This document shows, piece after piece, positions 1-12,043 of a DNA stretch of 64,000 nucleotides; position 1 is the stretch's first letter, and every line of letters starts with the position of its first letter. Under the pieces are notes generated by a model. The model had not been told where the DNA came from, searched no databases, and saw nothing but the letters and a program-made list of their open reading frames with translations. The stretch is taken from positions 62,001 to 126,000 of the forward strand of contig WSYB01000006.1 in assembly GCA_009773645.1 (NCBI GenBank). Reading direction: 5' to 3'. The translations under genes and the position numbers were made by a program. The DNA is from Geobacteraceae bacterium (GTDB lineage Bacteria; Desulfobacterota; Desulfuromonadia; Geobacterales; Geobacteraceae).

Positions 1-1270
1 TATCCGAAGCCGAGTAGACGCTTGCCCCCGCTTCACTCACCATCACCACAGGAATCTGCCGCCCGGCCTCCGCAAGGGTCTCCTTGACGAACTGCTCCGT
101 CTCGCGCCCTGCGGTACCGTTACCGACGGCGACCATCTCGATGGCATGCGCCTCGATGAGCCGGAGAAGCTCCTTTTTCGCCGCGGCGATCTTACCTTCC
201 CCGGTGTGGGGATAGATGGCGACATGCTCGAGAAAGCGGCCGGTACCCTCAACCGCTGCAAGCTTGCAGCCGGTCCGCAGCCCCGGGTCGATACCGAGGA
301 CCCGCTTCCCACCTGCCGGCGGCGCAAGAAGGAGATTCCGCAGGTTCTGGGCGAAGACCCTGATCGCCGCCTCGTCGGCGCGCTGCTTCGCCTCAAGGCG
401 AAGCTCCACCTCGATGGAAGGGGCCATGAGCCGTTTGCAGGCGTCCTCCGCCACATTTTCGAGGAGGGGGCGGAAGATGCTCTCTCCGCGCACCACCCGC
501 GCCTTAAGTCCGGCGAGGATTTCCTCCACCGGGGCAATGACGGCAAGAAAGAGAACCTCCTCCTTCTCGCCCCGCCGCATGGCGAGCATCCTATGGGAAG
601 GGACCTCCTTGAGCGGTTCCCGGTAATCGTAGTACATCTCGAACTTGGTGACTGTCTCCTTTTTGTCGGCGGCAACCCGGCTGGCGATGAGCCCCTGCTC
701 CCAGGTGAGGCGGCGGACGAATGCACGCAGGTCCGCATCCTCACTGAACCGCTCTGCCAGGATGTGTCCAGCTCCCTCGAGGGCGGCCGCAGCATCGGAG
801 ACTTCCTTGTCCGGGTCAACGAAGGGAAGCGCGGCTTCCGCCGGAGTCCCTTCCGTCAGCTCCTGAGCGGCAATGAGGTCGGCGAGCGGCTCAAGTCCCC
901 GTTCCCGGGCGATGGTTGCCTTGGTACGCCGCTTCGGTTTGTAAGGGAGATAGAGGTCCTCGAGATCGGTCTTCTGCCGGGACGTCTCGATCCGCCCCTT
1001 GAGCTCCGGGGTCAGCTTTCCCTGCTCCCCGATCGACTTGATGACCGTCTGCTTGCGCTCTTCCAGCTCCGCGAAATAGGCGAGACGCTCTTCAATGGTG
1101 CGGATAGACACTTCGTCAATCTCGCCGATCCGCTCCTTGCGGTAGCGGGCGATGAAGGGGACGGTCGCCCCCTCCCTGAAAAGTGCCACGGTGTTTTCCA
1201 CCTGAAACTGCTTAAGCCCCGTCTCCTCGGTGATCCAGCCAAGGATGCGGGACAGTGTTTGGTCGGTCAT
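1..1270 (-). CDS. tex: Tex-family transcription accessory protein, 3' part outside window
   Basis: Reading the minus strand from ATG at 1270 gives an open frame to the window edge with no stop, about 423 residues. It starts MTDQTLSRILGWITEETGLK and contains the typical Tex N-terminal helical region (VPFIARYRKE, DLYLPYKPKRRTKA) and then the YqgF/RNase H-like segment (VLGIDPGLRTGCKLA near residue 325). Tex proteins are about 720-780 residues, so the HhH and S1 RNA-binding domains must lie beyond position 1. Known family role: a conserved nucleic-acid-binding factor affecting transcription and RNA turnover. It is the last visible gene in its direction here; the next gene upstream, at 1381-1851, is on the same strand after a 110-bp gap. 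Confidence 0.95.
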   Translation of the reverse strand, partial: MTDQTLSRILGWITEETGLKQFQVENTVALFREGATVPFIARYRKERIGEIDEVSIRTIEERLAYFAELEERKQTVIKSIGEQGKLTPELKGRIETSRQKTDLEDLYLPYKPKRRTKATIARERGLEPLADLIAAQELTEGTPAEAALPFVDPDKEVSDAAAALEGAGHILAERFSEDADLRAFVRRLTWEQGLIASRVAADKKETVTKFEMYYDYREPLKEVPSHRMLAMRRGEKEEVLFLAVIAPVEEILAGLKARVVRGESIFRPLLENVAEDACKRLMAPSIEVELRLEAKQRADEAAIRVFAQNLRNLLLAPPAGGKRVLGIDPGLRTGCKLAAVEGTGRFLEHVAIYPHTGEGKIAAAKKELLRLIEAHAIEMVAVGNGTAGRETEQFVKETLAEAGRQIPVVMVSEAGASVYSASD

Positions 1271-1380
1271 GGATATGATGTCTCCGTGCGCATTGAATTC
1301 GTAAAAGGCTGGATCCTAGCACATGCAGGACGAGTTGAAAAGAGGGAAGAAACGGAAGAGAAGATAGTGTGACGACAGCA

Positions 1381-1851
1381 CTACCGGGCTGGGACCAGCA
1401 CCAGGGCGAATGTCGCCTGCTTCGCCCCTTTCTTCGGATAGTGCTGGGTGATCAGGCGCTGGAAGCCGGGGGCCTCCACGAGAATGTGGATGTGGGGAGG
1501 GCGCGTCCGGTACGCCGGAGGGAAATGGGTCTCCAGCCGGTATCTCCCCTTCTCATCAGAGAAGAGCGTTGCCCGGTGCGCGTCGTCGTACCGTCCGGCC
1601 GGCCCCGCCTGCCAGACCTCTATACGCGCCTGCGGAATCGGCGTGCAGTCGGGGGAGGAGAGGACCGTCCCCGCAAGGAGATAGCCGTCGCCGATCTGCG
1701 ACCGCACCGGCGCGTTCGGCCGGTAGAACGGCCCGACCTCATCCGGCTCGGTCGGCGGACAGCCCGTCGCCCCGCTGGCCCGCGCGGCGAAGATGAAAAG
1801 GGCTGCGGCTGAGAGAAAGATTTTCGCTGACGCGTTCGATAAAGTGCTCAT
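1381..1851 (-). CDS. exported intradiol ring-cleavage dioxygenase-like protein
   Basis: 156 residues with a Sec signal peptide (about residues 9-27, ending ARASGA). The mature part has the protocatechuate 3,4-dioxygenase/catechol dioxygenase fold signature: GPFYRP near residue 40, the ligand Tyr in AGRY (Y88), a second Tyr at Y114 and the HxH pair in RPPHIH (H120, H122). All four presumed Fe(III) ligands are therefore present. It is shorter than catabolic PcaG/PcaH (about 200-240 aa) and is predicted to be exported, which suggests a periplasmic or surface aromatic-ring-modifying enzyme rather than a beta-ketoadipate pathway subunit. It is divergent from the sugar dehydrogenase gene at 2026. 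The substrate is unknown. Confidence 0.85.
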   Translation of the reverse strand: MSTLSNASAKIFLSAAALFIFAARASGATGCPPTEPDEVGPFYRPNAPVRSQIGDGYLLAGTVLSSPDCTPIPQARIEVWQAGPAGRYDDAHRATLFSDEKGRYRLETHFPPAYRTRPPHIHILVEAPGFQRLITQHYPKKGAKQATFALVLVPAR

Positions 1852-2025
1852 GCCGGAATTTTAGCGCAGTTTTTCAATGTTACAAGCGGCGGCGCTCTTC
1901 ATCGACCTGAAATTTCGAATGCCCGTCCTCCTTATCCGGTTTTCCGAGCCCCTCATTTTCAGAGATTGACACGCCCTGATTCTGCGCGAAAATTGTAACA
2001 ATTGCAGATTTTTCGGAGGTGCGCC

Positions 2026-3222
2026 ATGAACCATTTCCTCAGAAATGCGGCCGCAACGATTTGCCCCACCAGGTTTCCGGCTGTTGCCGTTCTGCTCTTT
2101 TCCTGCCTTCTCCTCGTTTCCTGCAGCAGCGGAACTGCTCCGCCCTCCTCCCCGGTCGCTTCCGTGTTCCCTGCCATAACCCTGACCAGGGTTTTTTCGG
2201 GATTCACGCAACCGACGCACATCACCCACGCCGGCGACGGGAGCGGGCGGATCTTCGTCGTGGAGAAGAAAGGGACGATCAGGATTGTCAGGAACGGGAC
2301 GGTTCAGGGCGCCCCGTTCCTCAACATTACCGGACTGGTCAGGTCGACGGGAAGCGAACAGGGGCTGTTCAGCGTCGCCTTCCCGCCGGGTTTCGCGGCA
2401 AAAAGGCATTTTTACATCGATTACACGGGACGGACCGGAATAGGTGACACGGTGCTGGCGCGCCATCCCCTCACCGCCAACCCCGACGTCGCGGATTCGG
2501 CCGGCGGGGCAGTTCTCCTGAACGTGGTCCAGCCGTTCGAGAACCACAACGGCGGGCAACTGGCGTTCGGGGCGAACGGCTTCCTATACGTTTCCCTCGG
2601 GGACGGGGGGAGCGGCGGGGACCCGTTCAACAACGGCCAGAACCTTGGAGTGTTCCTCGGAAAGATTCTCCGGATCGACGTGGAGAGCGGCGTATCCCCC
2701 TACGCCATCCCCGCGGGGAACCCGTTCGGCAGCGAGATATGGGCTTTCGGCCTGCGCAACCCCTGGCGCTTCTCCTTCGACCGCGCCACTGACGACCTCT
2801 ATATCGCCGACGTGGGACAGGACCAGTTCGAGGAGGTCAACTTCCAACCGGCGGCAAGCAGGGGTGGGGAAAACTACGGGTGGAACATCATGGAGGGGCT
2901 CCACTGTTTCAACAGCCCCGCCTGCAGCCAGGCAGGTCTAACCCTGCCGGTCGCCGAATACATCCATGACGGGGCGAACTGCTCCGTCACCGGCGGGTTC
3001 GTCTACCGCGGCGCCCAGTACCCGGCCCTGCAGGGGGTCTACCTCTACGCAGATCTTTGCAGCGGCAGGATCTGGGGACTCAGGCGCAACGGCGCCGTCT
3101 GGGAGAATCGGCTCCTCCTCACCACCACTCTCCAGATCACGACTTTTGGCGAGGATGAGGCGGGCAATCTCTATCTGGCCGACTTCGGCTCCGGCGACAT
3201 TTACAAGATCGACGTCCCCTGA
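2026..3222 (+). CDS. exported PQQ-dependent sugar dehydrogenase (glucose/sorbosone dehydrogenase family) lipoprotein
   Basis: 398 residues from ATG 2026, chosen because CGGAGGT (2014-2020) sits 5 bases upstream; an in-frame start at 2002 has no such site. The signal peptide has a lipobox-like end (LLVSC), so this is probably a lipoprotein. The body is a six-bladed beta-propeller of the soluble glucose dehydrogenase/Yli/HIP family: repeated FLYVSLGDGG, GKILRIDVESG, EIWAFGLRNPWRFSFD, DLYIADVGQDQFEEVN and ENYGWNIMEG are diagnostic. Known activity: PQQ- and Ca2+-dependent oxidation of aldoses; the true substrate here is not deducible. It stands alone and converges on the DUF3332 gene at 3292. Confidence 0.92.
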   Translation: MNHFLRNAAATICPTRFPAVAVLLFSCLLLVSCSSGTAPPSSPVASVFPAITLTRVFSGFTQPTHITHAGDGSGRIFVVEKKGTIRIVRNGTVQGAPFLNITGLVRSTGSEQGLFSVAFPPGFAAKRHFYIDYTGRTGIGDTVLARHPLTANPDVADSAGGAVLLNVVQPFENHNGGQLAFGANGFLYVSLGDGGSGGDPFNNGQNLGVFLGKILRIDVESGVSPYAIPAGNPFGSEIWAFGLRNPWRFSFDRATDDLYIADVGQDQFEEVNFQPAASRGGENYGWNIMEGLHCFNSPACSQAGLTLPVAEYIHDGANCSVTGGFVYRGAQYPALQGVYLYADLCSGRIWGLRRNGAVWENRLLLTTTLQITTFGEDEAGNLYLADFGSGDIYKIDVP

Positions 3223-3291
3223 GAGGAGGAAAGCCTGCGCCTTAACGGGCCTGGCGGAAGCACCGAAAGTCGTGGGCGGGTGAAGCCCCTG

Positions 3292-3825
3292 CTACCGGTA
3301 AGATGCCAGACGGATGTGCTTCTGTTCAGCAACACCGTTGGTGTGCCTCTGGACGGTTACCCCGTGATTGTCCAGCGTAGCAACAAATTCGGTTGTGCTG
3401 TCAAATCCCCTGAATATCGATGTTGAATTGCCGGTTTTCACATCCCAGGTGATCACCAGGCTATCAACGTATTTATTGGCTTTATAGTGATTGATGTTAT
3501 AGCGCACGTTGTTTCCCGTCCTCGTCGCATTGACATGAAAATATTCGCCGTTATCAACGTAAAAAAAATCTTTTTCCTTTTCCGCAACGGGATTGTTGCC
3601 GCTCCAGAACTCGATCGTATTGAACAGGATAAAGTCTACGAAAGCGGATACACCGTAGACCGGGACGATAACAAATGCCCAGGTAACGAGACTTCGCAGA
3701 TACTTGTCTTTCACTTCACCGTTAACGGCATAGACTTTTCTGGTGAGGGCAAACTTCCCATAACATCCGGCCAACGTGGTGAGGGCAAGGGATACTGACA
3801 CCAAGAGCGCAATCAATCTTTTCAT
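3292..3825 (-). CDS. DUF3332 family lipoprotein
   Basis: 177 residues. The N-terminal signal peptide ends in a lipobox (TLAGC, Cys21). The conserved DUF3332 core follows directly: GCYGKFALTRKVYAVNGE, then a hydrophobic stretch (residues about 44-68), then NTIEFWSGNNPV. A good Shine-Dalgarno (AAGGAGGT) precedes ATG 3825. The function of the family is unknown. The gene is convergent with the sugar dehydrogenase and lies upstream, in the opposite direction of reading order, of the ATP synthase terminator. Confidence 0.85.
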   Translation of the reverse strand: MKRLIALLVSVSLALTTLAGCYGKFALTRKVYAVNGEVKDKYLRSLVTWAFVIVPVYGVSAFVDFILFNTIEFWSGNNPVAEKEKDFFYVDNGEYFHVNATRTGNNVRYNINHYKANKYVDSLVITWDVKTGNSTSIFRGFDSTTEFVATLDNHGVTVQRHTNGVAEQKHIRLASYR

Positions 3826-4006
3826 GGCGTACCTCCTTTTTGCTCATGCTTCGTGATTTTTGAAGGCTTTCTGACCGTTCCGTTCCCTTCTCTTCCCAAG
3901 TATACCAGTCAGCGGACAAACCGCCAGTATTTAAGTTTCTATCCGGGAACGGTCTTTTCCCGCCATGGGAGAGGGGAGCACGGTCAGTTGTGTTCACTGA
4001 GCGGAT

Positions 4007-4035
4007 AAAAAAAGAGCGGCCGTGGCCGCTCTTTT
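4007..4035 (-). terminator. Rho-independent terminator of the ATP synthase operon
   Basis: An 11-bp stem (AAAAGAGCGGC / GCCGCTCTTTT, 4010-4020 and 4025-4035) with loop CGTG. On the minus strand it is followed by a run of seven T. It lies 24 bp after the atpC stop and so ends the atp transcript. Confidence 0.9.
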
Positions 4036-4059
4036 CCAAACATTTTCGATAATAAATTT

Positions 4060-4476
4060 TTACTTCCTGGCAACCTTGGCCGCCACCTGCACCCTGATCA
4101 AGGCCCGTTCAAGGGCCGCCTCATATGTGCGGAAATCCTTGTCCTCTGCGGCAAGCCGCTTTAAGGCCTCCTCGGCCCGCCCCAAGGCGGCCTTGGCCCT
4201 TTCCAGGTCGATCTCATCGGCCCTTTCTGCGGTCTCGACCAGTACCGTTACCTTATCGTCTTCCACTTCAAAGTAGCCCCAGTTGACCGCCAGGTGGAAA
4301 AACCTGCCGTCCGCCTTGTACGCAAATTCACCTATCTTCAGGGAGGTGAGAAAGGGGGCGTGACCCGGGAGTACGCCGAATTCGCCAAGCGCGCCGGTCG
4401 CGGTGATCTCGTCAACCTCTTCCGTCAGGACCTTTTTGTATGGTGTTACCAATTCCAGTTTTAATTTCTCAGCCAT
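4060..4476 (-). CDS. atpC: F1Fo ATP synthase epsilon subunit
   Basis: 138 residues, the usual length for epsilon. The N-terminal beta-sandwich shows the family signature (LELVTPYKKVL, GEFGVLPGHAPFLTSL, GYFEVEDDKVTVLVE) and the C-terminal part is the two-helix hairpin (DLERAKAALGRAEEALKRL, AALERALIRVQVA). Epsilon is part of the central stalk and the helical hairpin can inhibit ATP hydrolysis. Last gene of the atp operon, 98 bp after atpD, followed by a strong terminator. Confidence 0.98.
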   Translation of the reverse strand: MAEKLKLELVTPYKKVLTEEVDEITATGALGEFGVLPGHAPFLTSLKIGEFAYKADGRFFHLAVNWGYFEVEDDKVTVLVETAERADEIDLERAKAALGRAEEALKRLAAEDKDFRTYEAALERALIRVQVAAKVARK

Positions 4477-4574
4477 CTATCTTCATCCTTTATGCAAAGG
4501 TAGAATCTGTCGTGAGATGGCTCGCGGGAAGCATTCCCCGCTGTTCACCATTCACAGTTCACCGTTCACAGCTT

Positions 4575-6038
<1,464 letters not shown>

Positions 6039-6054
6039 TTAGATTATCTGACTG

Positions 6055-6918
6055 TTATCCTTTAATCGACTCGGCGCCGGAAATAATCTCCATGAGCTCC
6101 GTGGTGATGGCAGCCTGGCGGGCCCGGTTGTACACAAGGGTCAGCTTGCCGATCATTTCGGTCGCGTTCTTCGATGCGCTGTCCATGGCGGTCATCCTGG
6201 CGCCGTGCTCGGATGCCAGGGACTCCAGGAGCGCCTTGAACACCTGCACCTCAATGTGCTTGGGCAAGAGCTCTCCCAGGAGTTCCCCCTTGGAAGGCTC
6301 ATAAATATATTCCGGGGCGTACTCCTCTTCGGCAGTCTGCGGCGGAGCGACCGGAAGGAGCTGCTGGAGGGTGATGTCCTGGGACATGACGCTTCTGAAT
6401 GCGTTGAACAGGATATATACTTCATCGTATTCCGCATTGAGGTAGCCTTCGATAACCTCCTGCGCCAGCAGGGCAGCGGTCTGGTAGTTGAGGTTCGACA
6501 GGATATTGGAGTAGTTCTTGTAAATCTTCTGCCGGTTTTTGAGGAGCTCAAACCCCTTCCGGCCGATGGTCAGCAGGGAAATATCCGTATAATCGGTCTT
6601 TCTTTCCTTGACGAACCGGTCTGCAGCCTTGGAGATATTGGCATTAAATCCGCCGCAAAGACCACGGTCAGAAGTAACCACGATCAGGAGCGCCTTTTCG
6701 GCGCTACGCTTCTCGAGGAGCGGATGGGTGTCGGCATCCTGCTGTTTAGCCAGTCTCTCCAGCACTTCCCCGAGCTTCTTCGCATAGGGTCTGGCAGCGA
6801 CGACATTTTCCTGGGCACGGCGCAGTTTGGCGGCAGAGACCATTTTCATGGCCTTGGTTATCTGTCTGGTGTTTTTAACCGAGACAATGCGCTTTTTTAT
6901 ACTTTTAAGGCTTGCCAT
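6055..6918 (-). CDS. atpG: F1Fo ATP synthase gamma subunit
   Basis: 287 residues, typical for gamma. The conserved N-terminal helix ([20 protein letters not shown]) and C-terminal helix ([20 protein letters not shown]) form the rotating coiled coil; the central [10 protein letters not shown] motif is present. 21 bp after atpA. Confidence 0.99.
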   Translation of the reverse strand: MASLKSIKKRIVSVKNTRQITKAMKMVSAAKLRRAQENVVAARPYAKKLGEVLERLAKQQDADTHPLLEKRSAEKALLIVVTSDRGLCGGFNANISKAADRFVKERKTDYTDISLLTIGRKGFELLKNRQKIYKNYSNILSNLNYQTAALLAQEVIEGYLNAEYDEVYILFNAFRSVMSQDITLQQLLPVAPPQTAEEEYAPEYIYEPSKGELLGELLPKHIEVQVFKALLESLASEHGARMTAMDSASKNATEMIGKLTLVYNRARQAAITTELMEIISGAESIKG

Positions 6919-6939
6919 AAATGAAGAACCATCCTTAGA

Positions 6940-8448
<1,509 letters not shown>

Positions 8449-8457
8449 AGAAACGTC

Positions 8458-9000
8458 TCACCCCTTCTGTAATATATCTTCAATCCTGTCTAACTGAGTT
8501 CTTACGCTGCCGTCAAAAACCTTGTCCCCGATCTTGGTGACCACTCCACCGATAAGAGACTGATCAACTTCAACTTTCAGCACCACTTTTTTACCGGTAG
8601 TCTTTGCCAGTGCCGACTTGATTCCTTCCACCTGGCTCTCATCAAGGGGAAGGCCCGCAGTCAGTGTCGGCCGGATCACCCCGGAAAGCTCATCGGCAAA
8701 GATCCCGAAGCTTTCCGTGATCTGCGGAAGGCAATCGAGTCTCCCTTTGTCCAGGAGGAGATGGAGAAAATTGGTAACAGTCCCGGACAAAGCCATCTTT
8801 CCAATCAACCCGCTGAGGATTTCCTTTTTGGCCTGGATGCCATATGCCGGATTACTGAAAATGGCAGTTACTTCGGAATTGGCCTTTAACAGGGCATTAA
8901 ATCGCGCCAGTTCGTCGTTGAACTTGTCCACCGCCCCTTCTTCGGTTCCCAGCTGCACGAGAGCCTTGGCGTAACGTCGTGATATAGCGTTCGTGATCAA
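8458..9000 (-). CDS. atpH: F1Fo ATP synthase delta subunit
   Basis: 180 residues with the family N-terminus ([14 protein letters not shown]) and the C-terminal pattern [20 protein letters not shown]. The start is TTG at 9000, overlapping the atpF stop by 4 bases, which suggests translational coupling; GGTGGAG lies just upstream inside atpF. It links the peripheral stalk to the F1 head. Confidence 0.98.
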   Translation of the reverse strand: MITNAISRRYAKALVQLGTEEGAVDKFNDELARFNALLKANSEVTAIFSNPAYGIQAKKEILSGLIGKMALSGTVTNFLHLLLDKGRLDCLPQITESFGIFADELSGVIRPTLTAGLPLDESQVEGIKSALAKTTGKKVVLKVEVDQSLIGGVVTKIGDKVFDGSVRTQLDRIEDILQKG

Positions 9001-9617
9001 TGTAACTCCACCACCTTGGTAAGATATTCGCCAACCAGCCGATCCTGGTCATCTTTCCTGATCTTTTCTTTGAGGGTCTGCTCAGCCAGCTGCACGGCAA
9101 GCCTGGCCGCCTCTTCGCGGAGCTCGGCCCTGGCCTTCACTACTTCCTGGCCGGCAGCCAGTTTTGCCTGCTCCCTGATTTTTTCCGCCGTCACCTTTGC
9201 CTCGGCGATAATCCTTGCTTTTTCCGCCTCACCCTCTTGCCTGATGGCGGCCTGGATTTCGTCGATCTCTTTATTAGCCTTTGCCAGCTTGTCGCTGTAC
9301 TCGGCGTACTTCCTTTCGGCAGACTCCCTGGCCTCCACGGCATCTTTCAACGCCTTCGCAATACCGGCCTGGCGGTCTGCCAGAACCCCTTTTACATTGG
9401 CTTTTTTCAAAGCCCAGACGGCAATGGCAACGAGGACGGCAAAATCGAGCACTCTCCAGCCGAAGTCCTTCAGCTGCTTGCCGGTATCCACATGATGGGC
9501 GCCTTCTCCACCCTCGGCGGCCCAGCCGGCTGCGGCCAGCATCACCAGCAGAAAGCAAACGGCCGCAGTTATCGTAACGGGTTTGGTCCACCCGATTTTT
9601 CGCACAAACTGTTTCAT
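8997..9617 (-). CDS. atpF: F1Fo ATP synthase b subunit
   Basis: 206 residues from ATG 9617 (AGGAG about 8 bases upstream; an in-frame upstream start at 9647 lacks a clear site). A hydrophobic N-terminal segment (about residues 12-34) is followed by a second hydrophobic stretch ([17 protein letters not shown]), then a long charged coiled coil rich in Ala, Glu and Lys up to the C-terminus. The first hydrophobic segment with AGWAAEGGE resembles a cleavable signal, seen in several deltaproteobacterial b subunits. It forms the peripheral stalk together with the b' product of the next gene upstream. Confidence 0.96.
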   Translation of the reverse strand: MKQFVRKIGWTKPVTITAAVCFLLVMLAAAGWAAEGGEGAHHVDTGKQLKDFGWRVLDFAVLVAIAVWALKKANVKGVLADRQAGIAKALKDAVEARESAERKYAEYSDKLAKANKEIDEIQAAIRQEGEAEKARIIAEAKVTAEKIREQAKLAAGQEVVKARAELREEAARLAVQLAEQTLKEKIRKDDQDRLVGEYLTKVVELH

Positions 9618-9618
9618 C

Positions 9619-10044
9619 TTACAAACTCCTTCCAAGAACCTTCTCACATATCTCCATGGACAACGAGCGGGCCTGCTCCCTCAGGAGTTCCTTGGCGTCG
9701 GCCGCCTCTTTGGCCACCTTGTTCTTGATGGTGGCCAGGGAATCGGAAGCCTCTACCCGCGCCTTTTCAATGATTGTGGCCTCTTCCGCCAGCGCCTCTT
9801 TTTTCCTGGCGTTTTTCTCTTCAGCAGCCTGAGCCTTCACTTCGCGGAGTCTCGCTTCATATTGGGCCATTTTTCCCTGTACGTCTCTATCCACCTCGGC
9901 GGCCCTCGCCTTGGCGCCGGACACCTCCGTATCCCTGTCGGCCAGAATTTTCCTGATCGGCTTATACAGGAAGACGTTCAGGACCAGCACGAGAACCAGG
10001 AAATTGACCATCTGAAAGACAAACGCTAAATCTAAATTAATCAC
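9619..10044 (-). CDS. atpX: F1Fo ATP synthase b' subunit
   Basis: 141 residues: one N-terminal membrane helix (LAFVFQMVNFLVLVLVLNVFL-like, residues about 6-26), then KPIRKILADRDTEV and a coiled coil. A second b-type subunit next to atpF is typical of Geobacter and of phototrophs. The start is GTG at 10044 with AGAGGTGG upstream. First gene of the ATP synthase operon; subunits a (atpB) and c (atpE) are not in this window and in Geobacter are encoded elsewhere. Confidence 0.95.
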   Translation of the reverse strand: MINLDLAFVFQMVNFLVLVLVLNVFLYKPIRKILADRDTEVSGAKARAAEVDRDVQGKMAQYEARLREVKAQAAEEKNARKKEALAEEATIIEKARVEASDSLATIKNKVAKEAADAKELLREQARSLSMEICEKVLGRSL

Positions 10045-10088
10045 CCTGCCACCTCTTGCCGTTCATTTGCATACAATATACAATTTTT

Positions 10089-10112
10089 GGGGTGCAGAAG
10101 AATATGCACCCC
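10089..10112 (-). other. hairpin in the atp operon leader
   Basis: Perfect 8-bp inverted repeat GGGGTGCA / TGCACCCC with an 8-base loop, inside the roughly 80-base 5' leader between the atp promoter and atpX. No U-run follows it on either strand, so it is not a standard terminator. It could stabilise the mRNA or bind a regulator; role unknown. Confidence 0.6.
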
Positions 10113-10129
10113 AGCGGTAAAACATGCGA

Positions 10130-10158
10130 TAGCTATCATATGGCATAACACTTGTCAA
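10130..10158 (-). promoter_or_regulatory. sigma-70-type promoter for the ATP synthase operon
   Basis: On the minus strand TTGACA (10158-10153), a 17-base spacer, then TAGCTA (10135-10130). It lies between parB and atpX, so the atp genes can be transcribed independently of parAB. Prediction from sequence only. Confidence 0.65.
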
Positions 10159-10211
10159 GCTTTTTATACCTGCCCGCACATTTTCATGAGAGCTGCGCGC
10201 AACAGTGCATA

Positions 10212-11048
10212 TTAAAGATTGAGCAGGTCAATGATCCGGGTGAGTTCATCGAGGTTATTAAAGCCGATCTCGATCTTCCCCCCTCGGCTTCCGTGCCTGA
10301 TGGCAACTTTTGCCTTGAAATGCCGTTTCAACTGTTCCAGAAGGTCGCTCAGGTGGGGTTCCGGCTCTTTTTTCTGCTTTTTCACCCTGTTTGTCTTGAG
10401 CTTCTTGACGAGGCTTTCCGCGGCACGGACCGTCAGATGCTTCTTGACGATCTCCTCTCGCGCCTCCTTCACCTGTTCCGGAGAATCGAGGGCCAGGAGC
10501 GCCCGTGCATGCCCCATGGTCAACCGGTCTTCGACGATGTCCCGCTTTATTTCCGCCGGCAGCTTGAGAAGACGCAGCGAATTGGCGACCGTGGAACGCT
10601 CCTTTCCCACCCTTTTCGCCAGCTCTTCCTGGGAAAGGCTGAATTTCTCCAGCAGGGCGTGATAGGCCTCCGCCTCTTCCACCGCATTCAGGTCCTCGCG
10701 CTGGATGTTTTCGATCAGGGCCATCTCCAGGGCCGTGTCGTCCGACACATCCTGGATAACCACAGGGACTTCACGCAGCCCCGCCTTCTGGGCAGCCCGC
10801 CAGCGCCTCTCACCGGCAATCAGCTCATAATGATCGGACTTTTTCCTCACCACCAGGGGCTGGATGATCCCCTTTTCCCGGATCGAGGCCGCCAGCTCCT
10901 CCAGCTTTTCCGTGGCAAAGGTCTTGCGCGGCTGAGCCTTGTTCGGCCTTATTTCTTCAATGGGGCAGGAAAAATAGCTTTTCCCTTCCTCCTCCACAAC
11001 CGGCAGAAGGGCCGCCATTCCCCTACCCAGTCCGGTCTTCTTAACCAT
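10212..11048 (-). CDS. parB: chromosome-partitioning protein ParB
   Basis: 278 residues. Contains the ParB/Srx N-terminal CTPase region (PNKAQPRKTF, HYELIAGERRWRAAQ), the helix-turn-helix that reads parS (SQEELAKRVGKERSTVANSLRLL region) and a C-terminal dimerisation part (KIEIGFNNLDELTRI). The start overlaps the parA stop by 8 bases, so the two are translationally coupled. With ParA it segregates the chromosome origin. No parS site could be recognised in the window. Confidence 0.98.
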   Translation of the reverse strand: MVKKTGLGRGMAALLPVVEEEGKSYFSCPIEEIRPNKAQPRKTFATEKLEELAASIREKGIIQPLVVRKKSDHYELIAGERRWRAAQKAGLREVPVVIQDVSDDTALEMALIENIQREDLNAVEEAEAYHALLEKFSLSQEELAKRVGKERSTVANSLRLLKLPAEIKRDIVEDRLTMGHARALLALDSPEQVKEAREEIVKKHLTVRAAESLVKKLKTNRVKKQKKEPEPHLSDLLEQLKRHFKAKVAIRHGSRGGKIEIGFNNLDELTRIIDLLNL

Positions 11049-11814
11049 GTTCGCCCTCTCTCTGCATGATCTCCTTGGCCAGCTCCAGATAGCTGGCGGC
11101 GCCCCTCGACGTTATATCATAGAGCAGAATCGGCTTGCCGTGGCTCGGCGCTTCGGAAAGCCTGACATTTCGCGGAATGACGGTATTAAAGGTCTCCCCC
11201 TTAAAATGGGTCTTGATTTCCTCGCTGACCTGATGGGCGAGGTTATTTCGCGCATCAAACATGGTAAGAAGAATTCCTTCTATCCGTAAGGAGGGATTAA
11301 GCCCCTTCTGGACCAGCTTGATGGTCTTCAGTATCTGGGAAAGCCCTTCCATGGCATAAAACTCGCACTGGAGCGGGATCAGCACCGACTGGGCCGCCGA
11401 CATCGCGTTGACGGTCAAAAGTCCCAGCGAAGGGGGACAGTCGATCAGGATATAGCTATAGGAGCCTACAAGGGCTGCCAGCGCCTCCTTAAGCCGCTGC
11501 TCGCGACCCGTTGCCGAAACCAGCTCCAGTTCGGCGCCCGCCAGGTCCGAGGTGGACGGGAGAAGGTCGAGGAAGGGAAGGTCGGTTTTCACCACGATGG
11601 CGGCAGGATCAGCTCCGTCAATCAGGGCATCGTAGACGCTTTCCCGAAGAGTCCCCTTGTCGACACCCACCCCGCTTCCGGCGTTACCCTGCGGGTCCAT
11701 GTCCACAAGGAGGGTCTTTCTCTCCGCAACGGCAAGGGATGCGGCAAGGTTAACCGCGGTAGTGGTTTTGCCGACACCACCCTTCTGATTGGCTATGCAG
11801 ATTATCTTGGCCAT
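11041..11814 (-). CDS. parA: chromosome-partitioning ATPase ParA (Soj)
   Basis: 257 residues, a chromosomal-type small ParA without an N-terminal DNA-binding domain. The deviant Walker A is at the N-terminus (NQKGGVGKTTTAVNLA), followed by LLVDMDPQGNAGSG and ILIDCPPSLGLLTVNA. It cooperates with ParB. Position parA-parB-atp is the usual Geobacter order and suggests proximity to the replication origin. Confidence 0.98.
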   Translation of the reverse strand: MAKIICIANQKGGVGKTTTAVNLAASLAVAERKTLLVDMDPQGNAGSGVGVDKGTLRESVYDALIDGADPAAIVVKTDLPFLDLLPSTSDLAGAELELVSATGREQRLKEALAALVGSYSYILIDCPPSLGLLTVNAMSAAQSVLIPLQCEFYAMEGLSQILKTIKLVQKGLNPSLRIEGILLTMFDARNNLAHQVSEEIKTHFKGETFNTVIPRNVRLSEAPSHGKPILLYDITSRGAASYLELAKEIMQREGEHG

Positions 11815-12043
11815 ACCACTCTGTTTTTTCTGTTATTTTTATTGATTTACTGTCGGGGAGGTTGGAAGTCGAAGGCCTTGAAAGGTTTGGAACTTACCAC
11901 AAAATGCCGATTTTTGAAAGGAATTTTTAAGACTGCGCTGCCGGCGCCCCAGAGAGGAAATTACGGTTTTTTTGACTTTGGTCAATTCGGTTTTACCCCT
12001 GCGCCGGTATAGTGGTGAAAAAAACATTTTGGAGAATGGCCCC

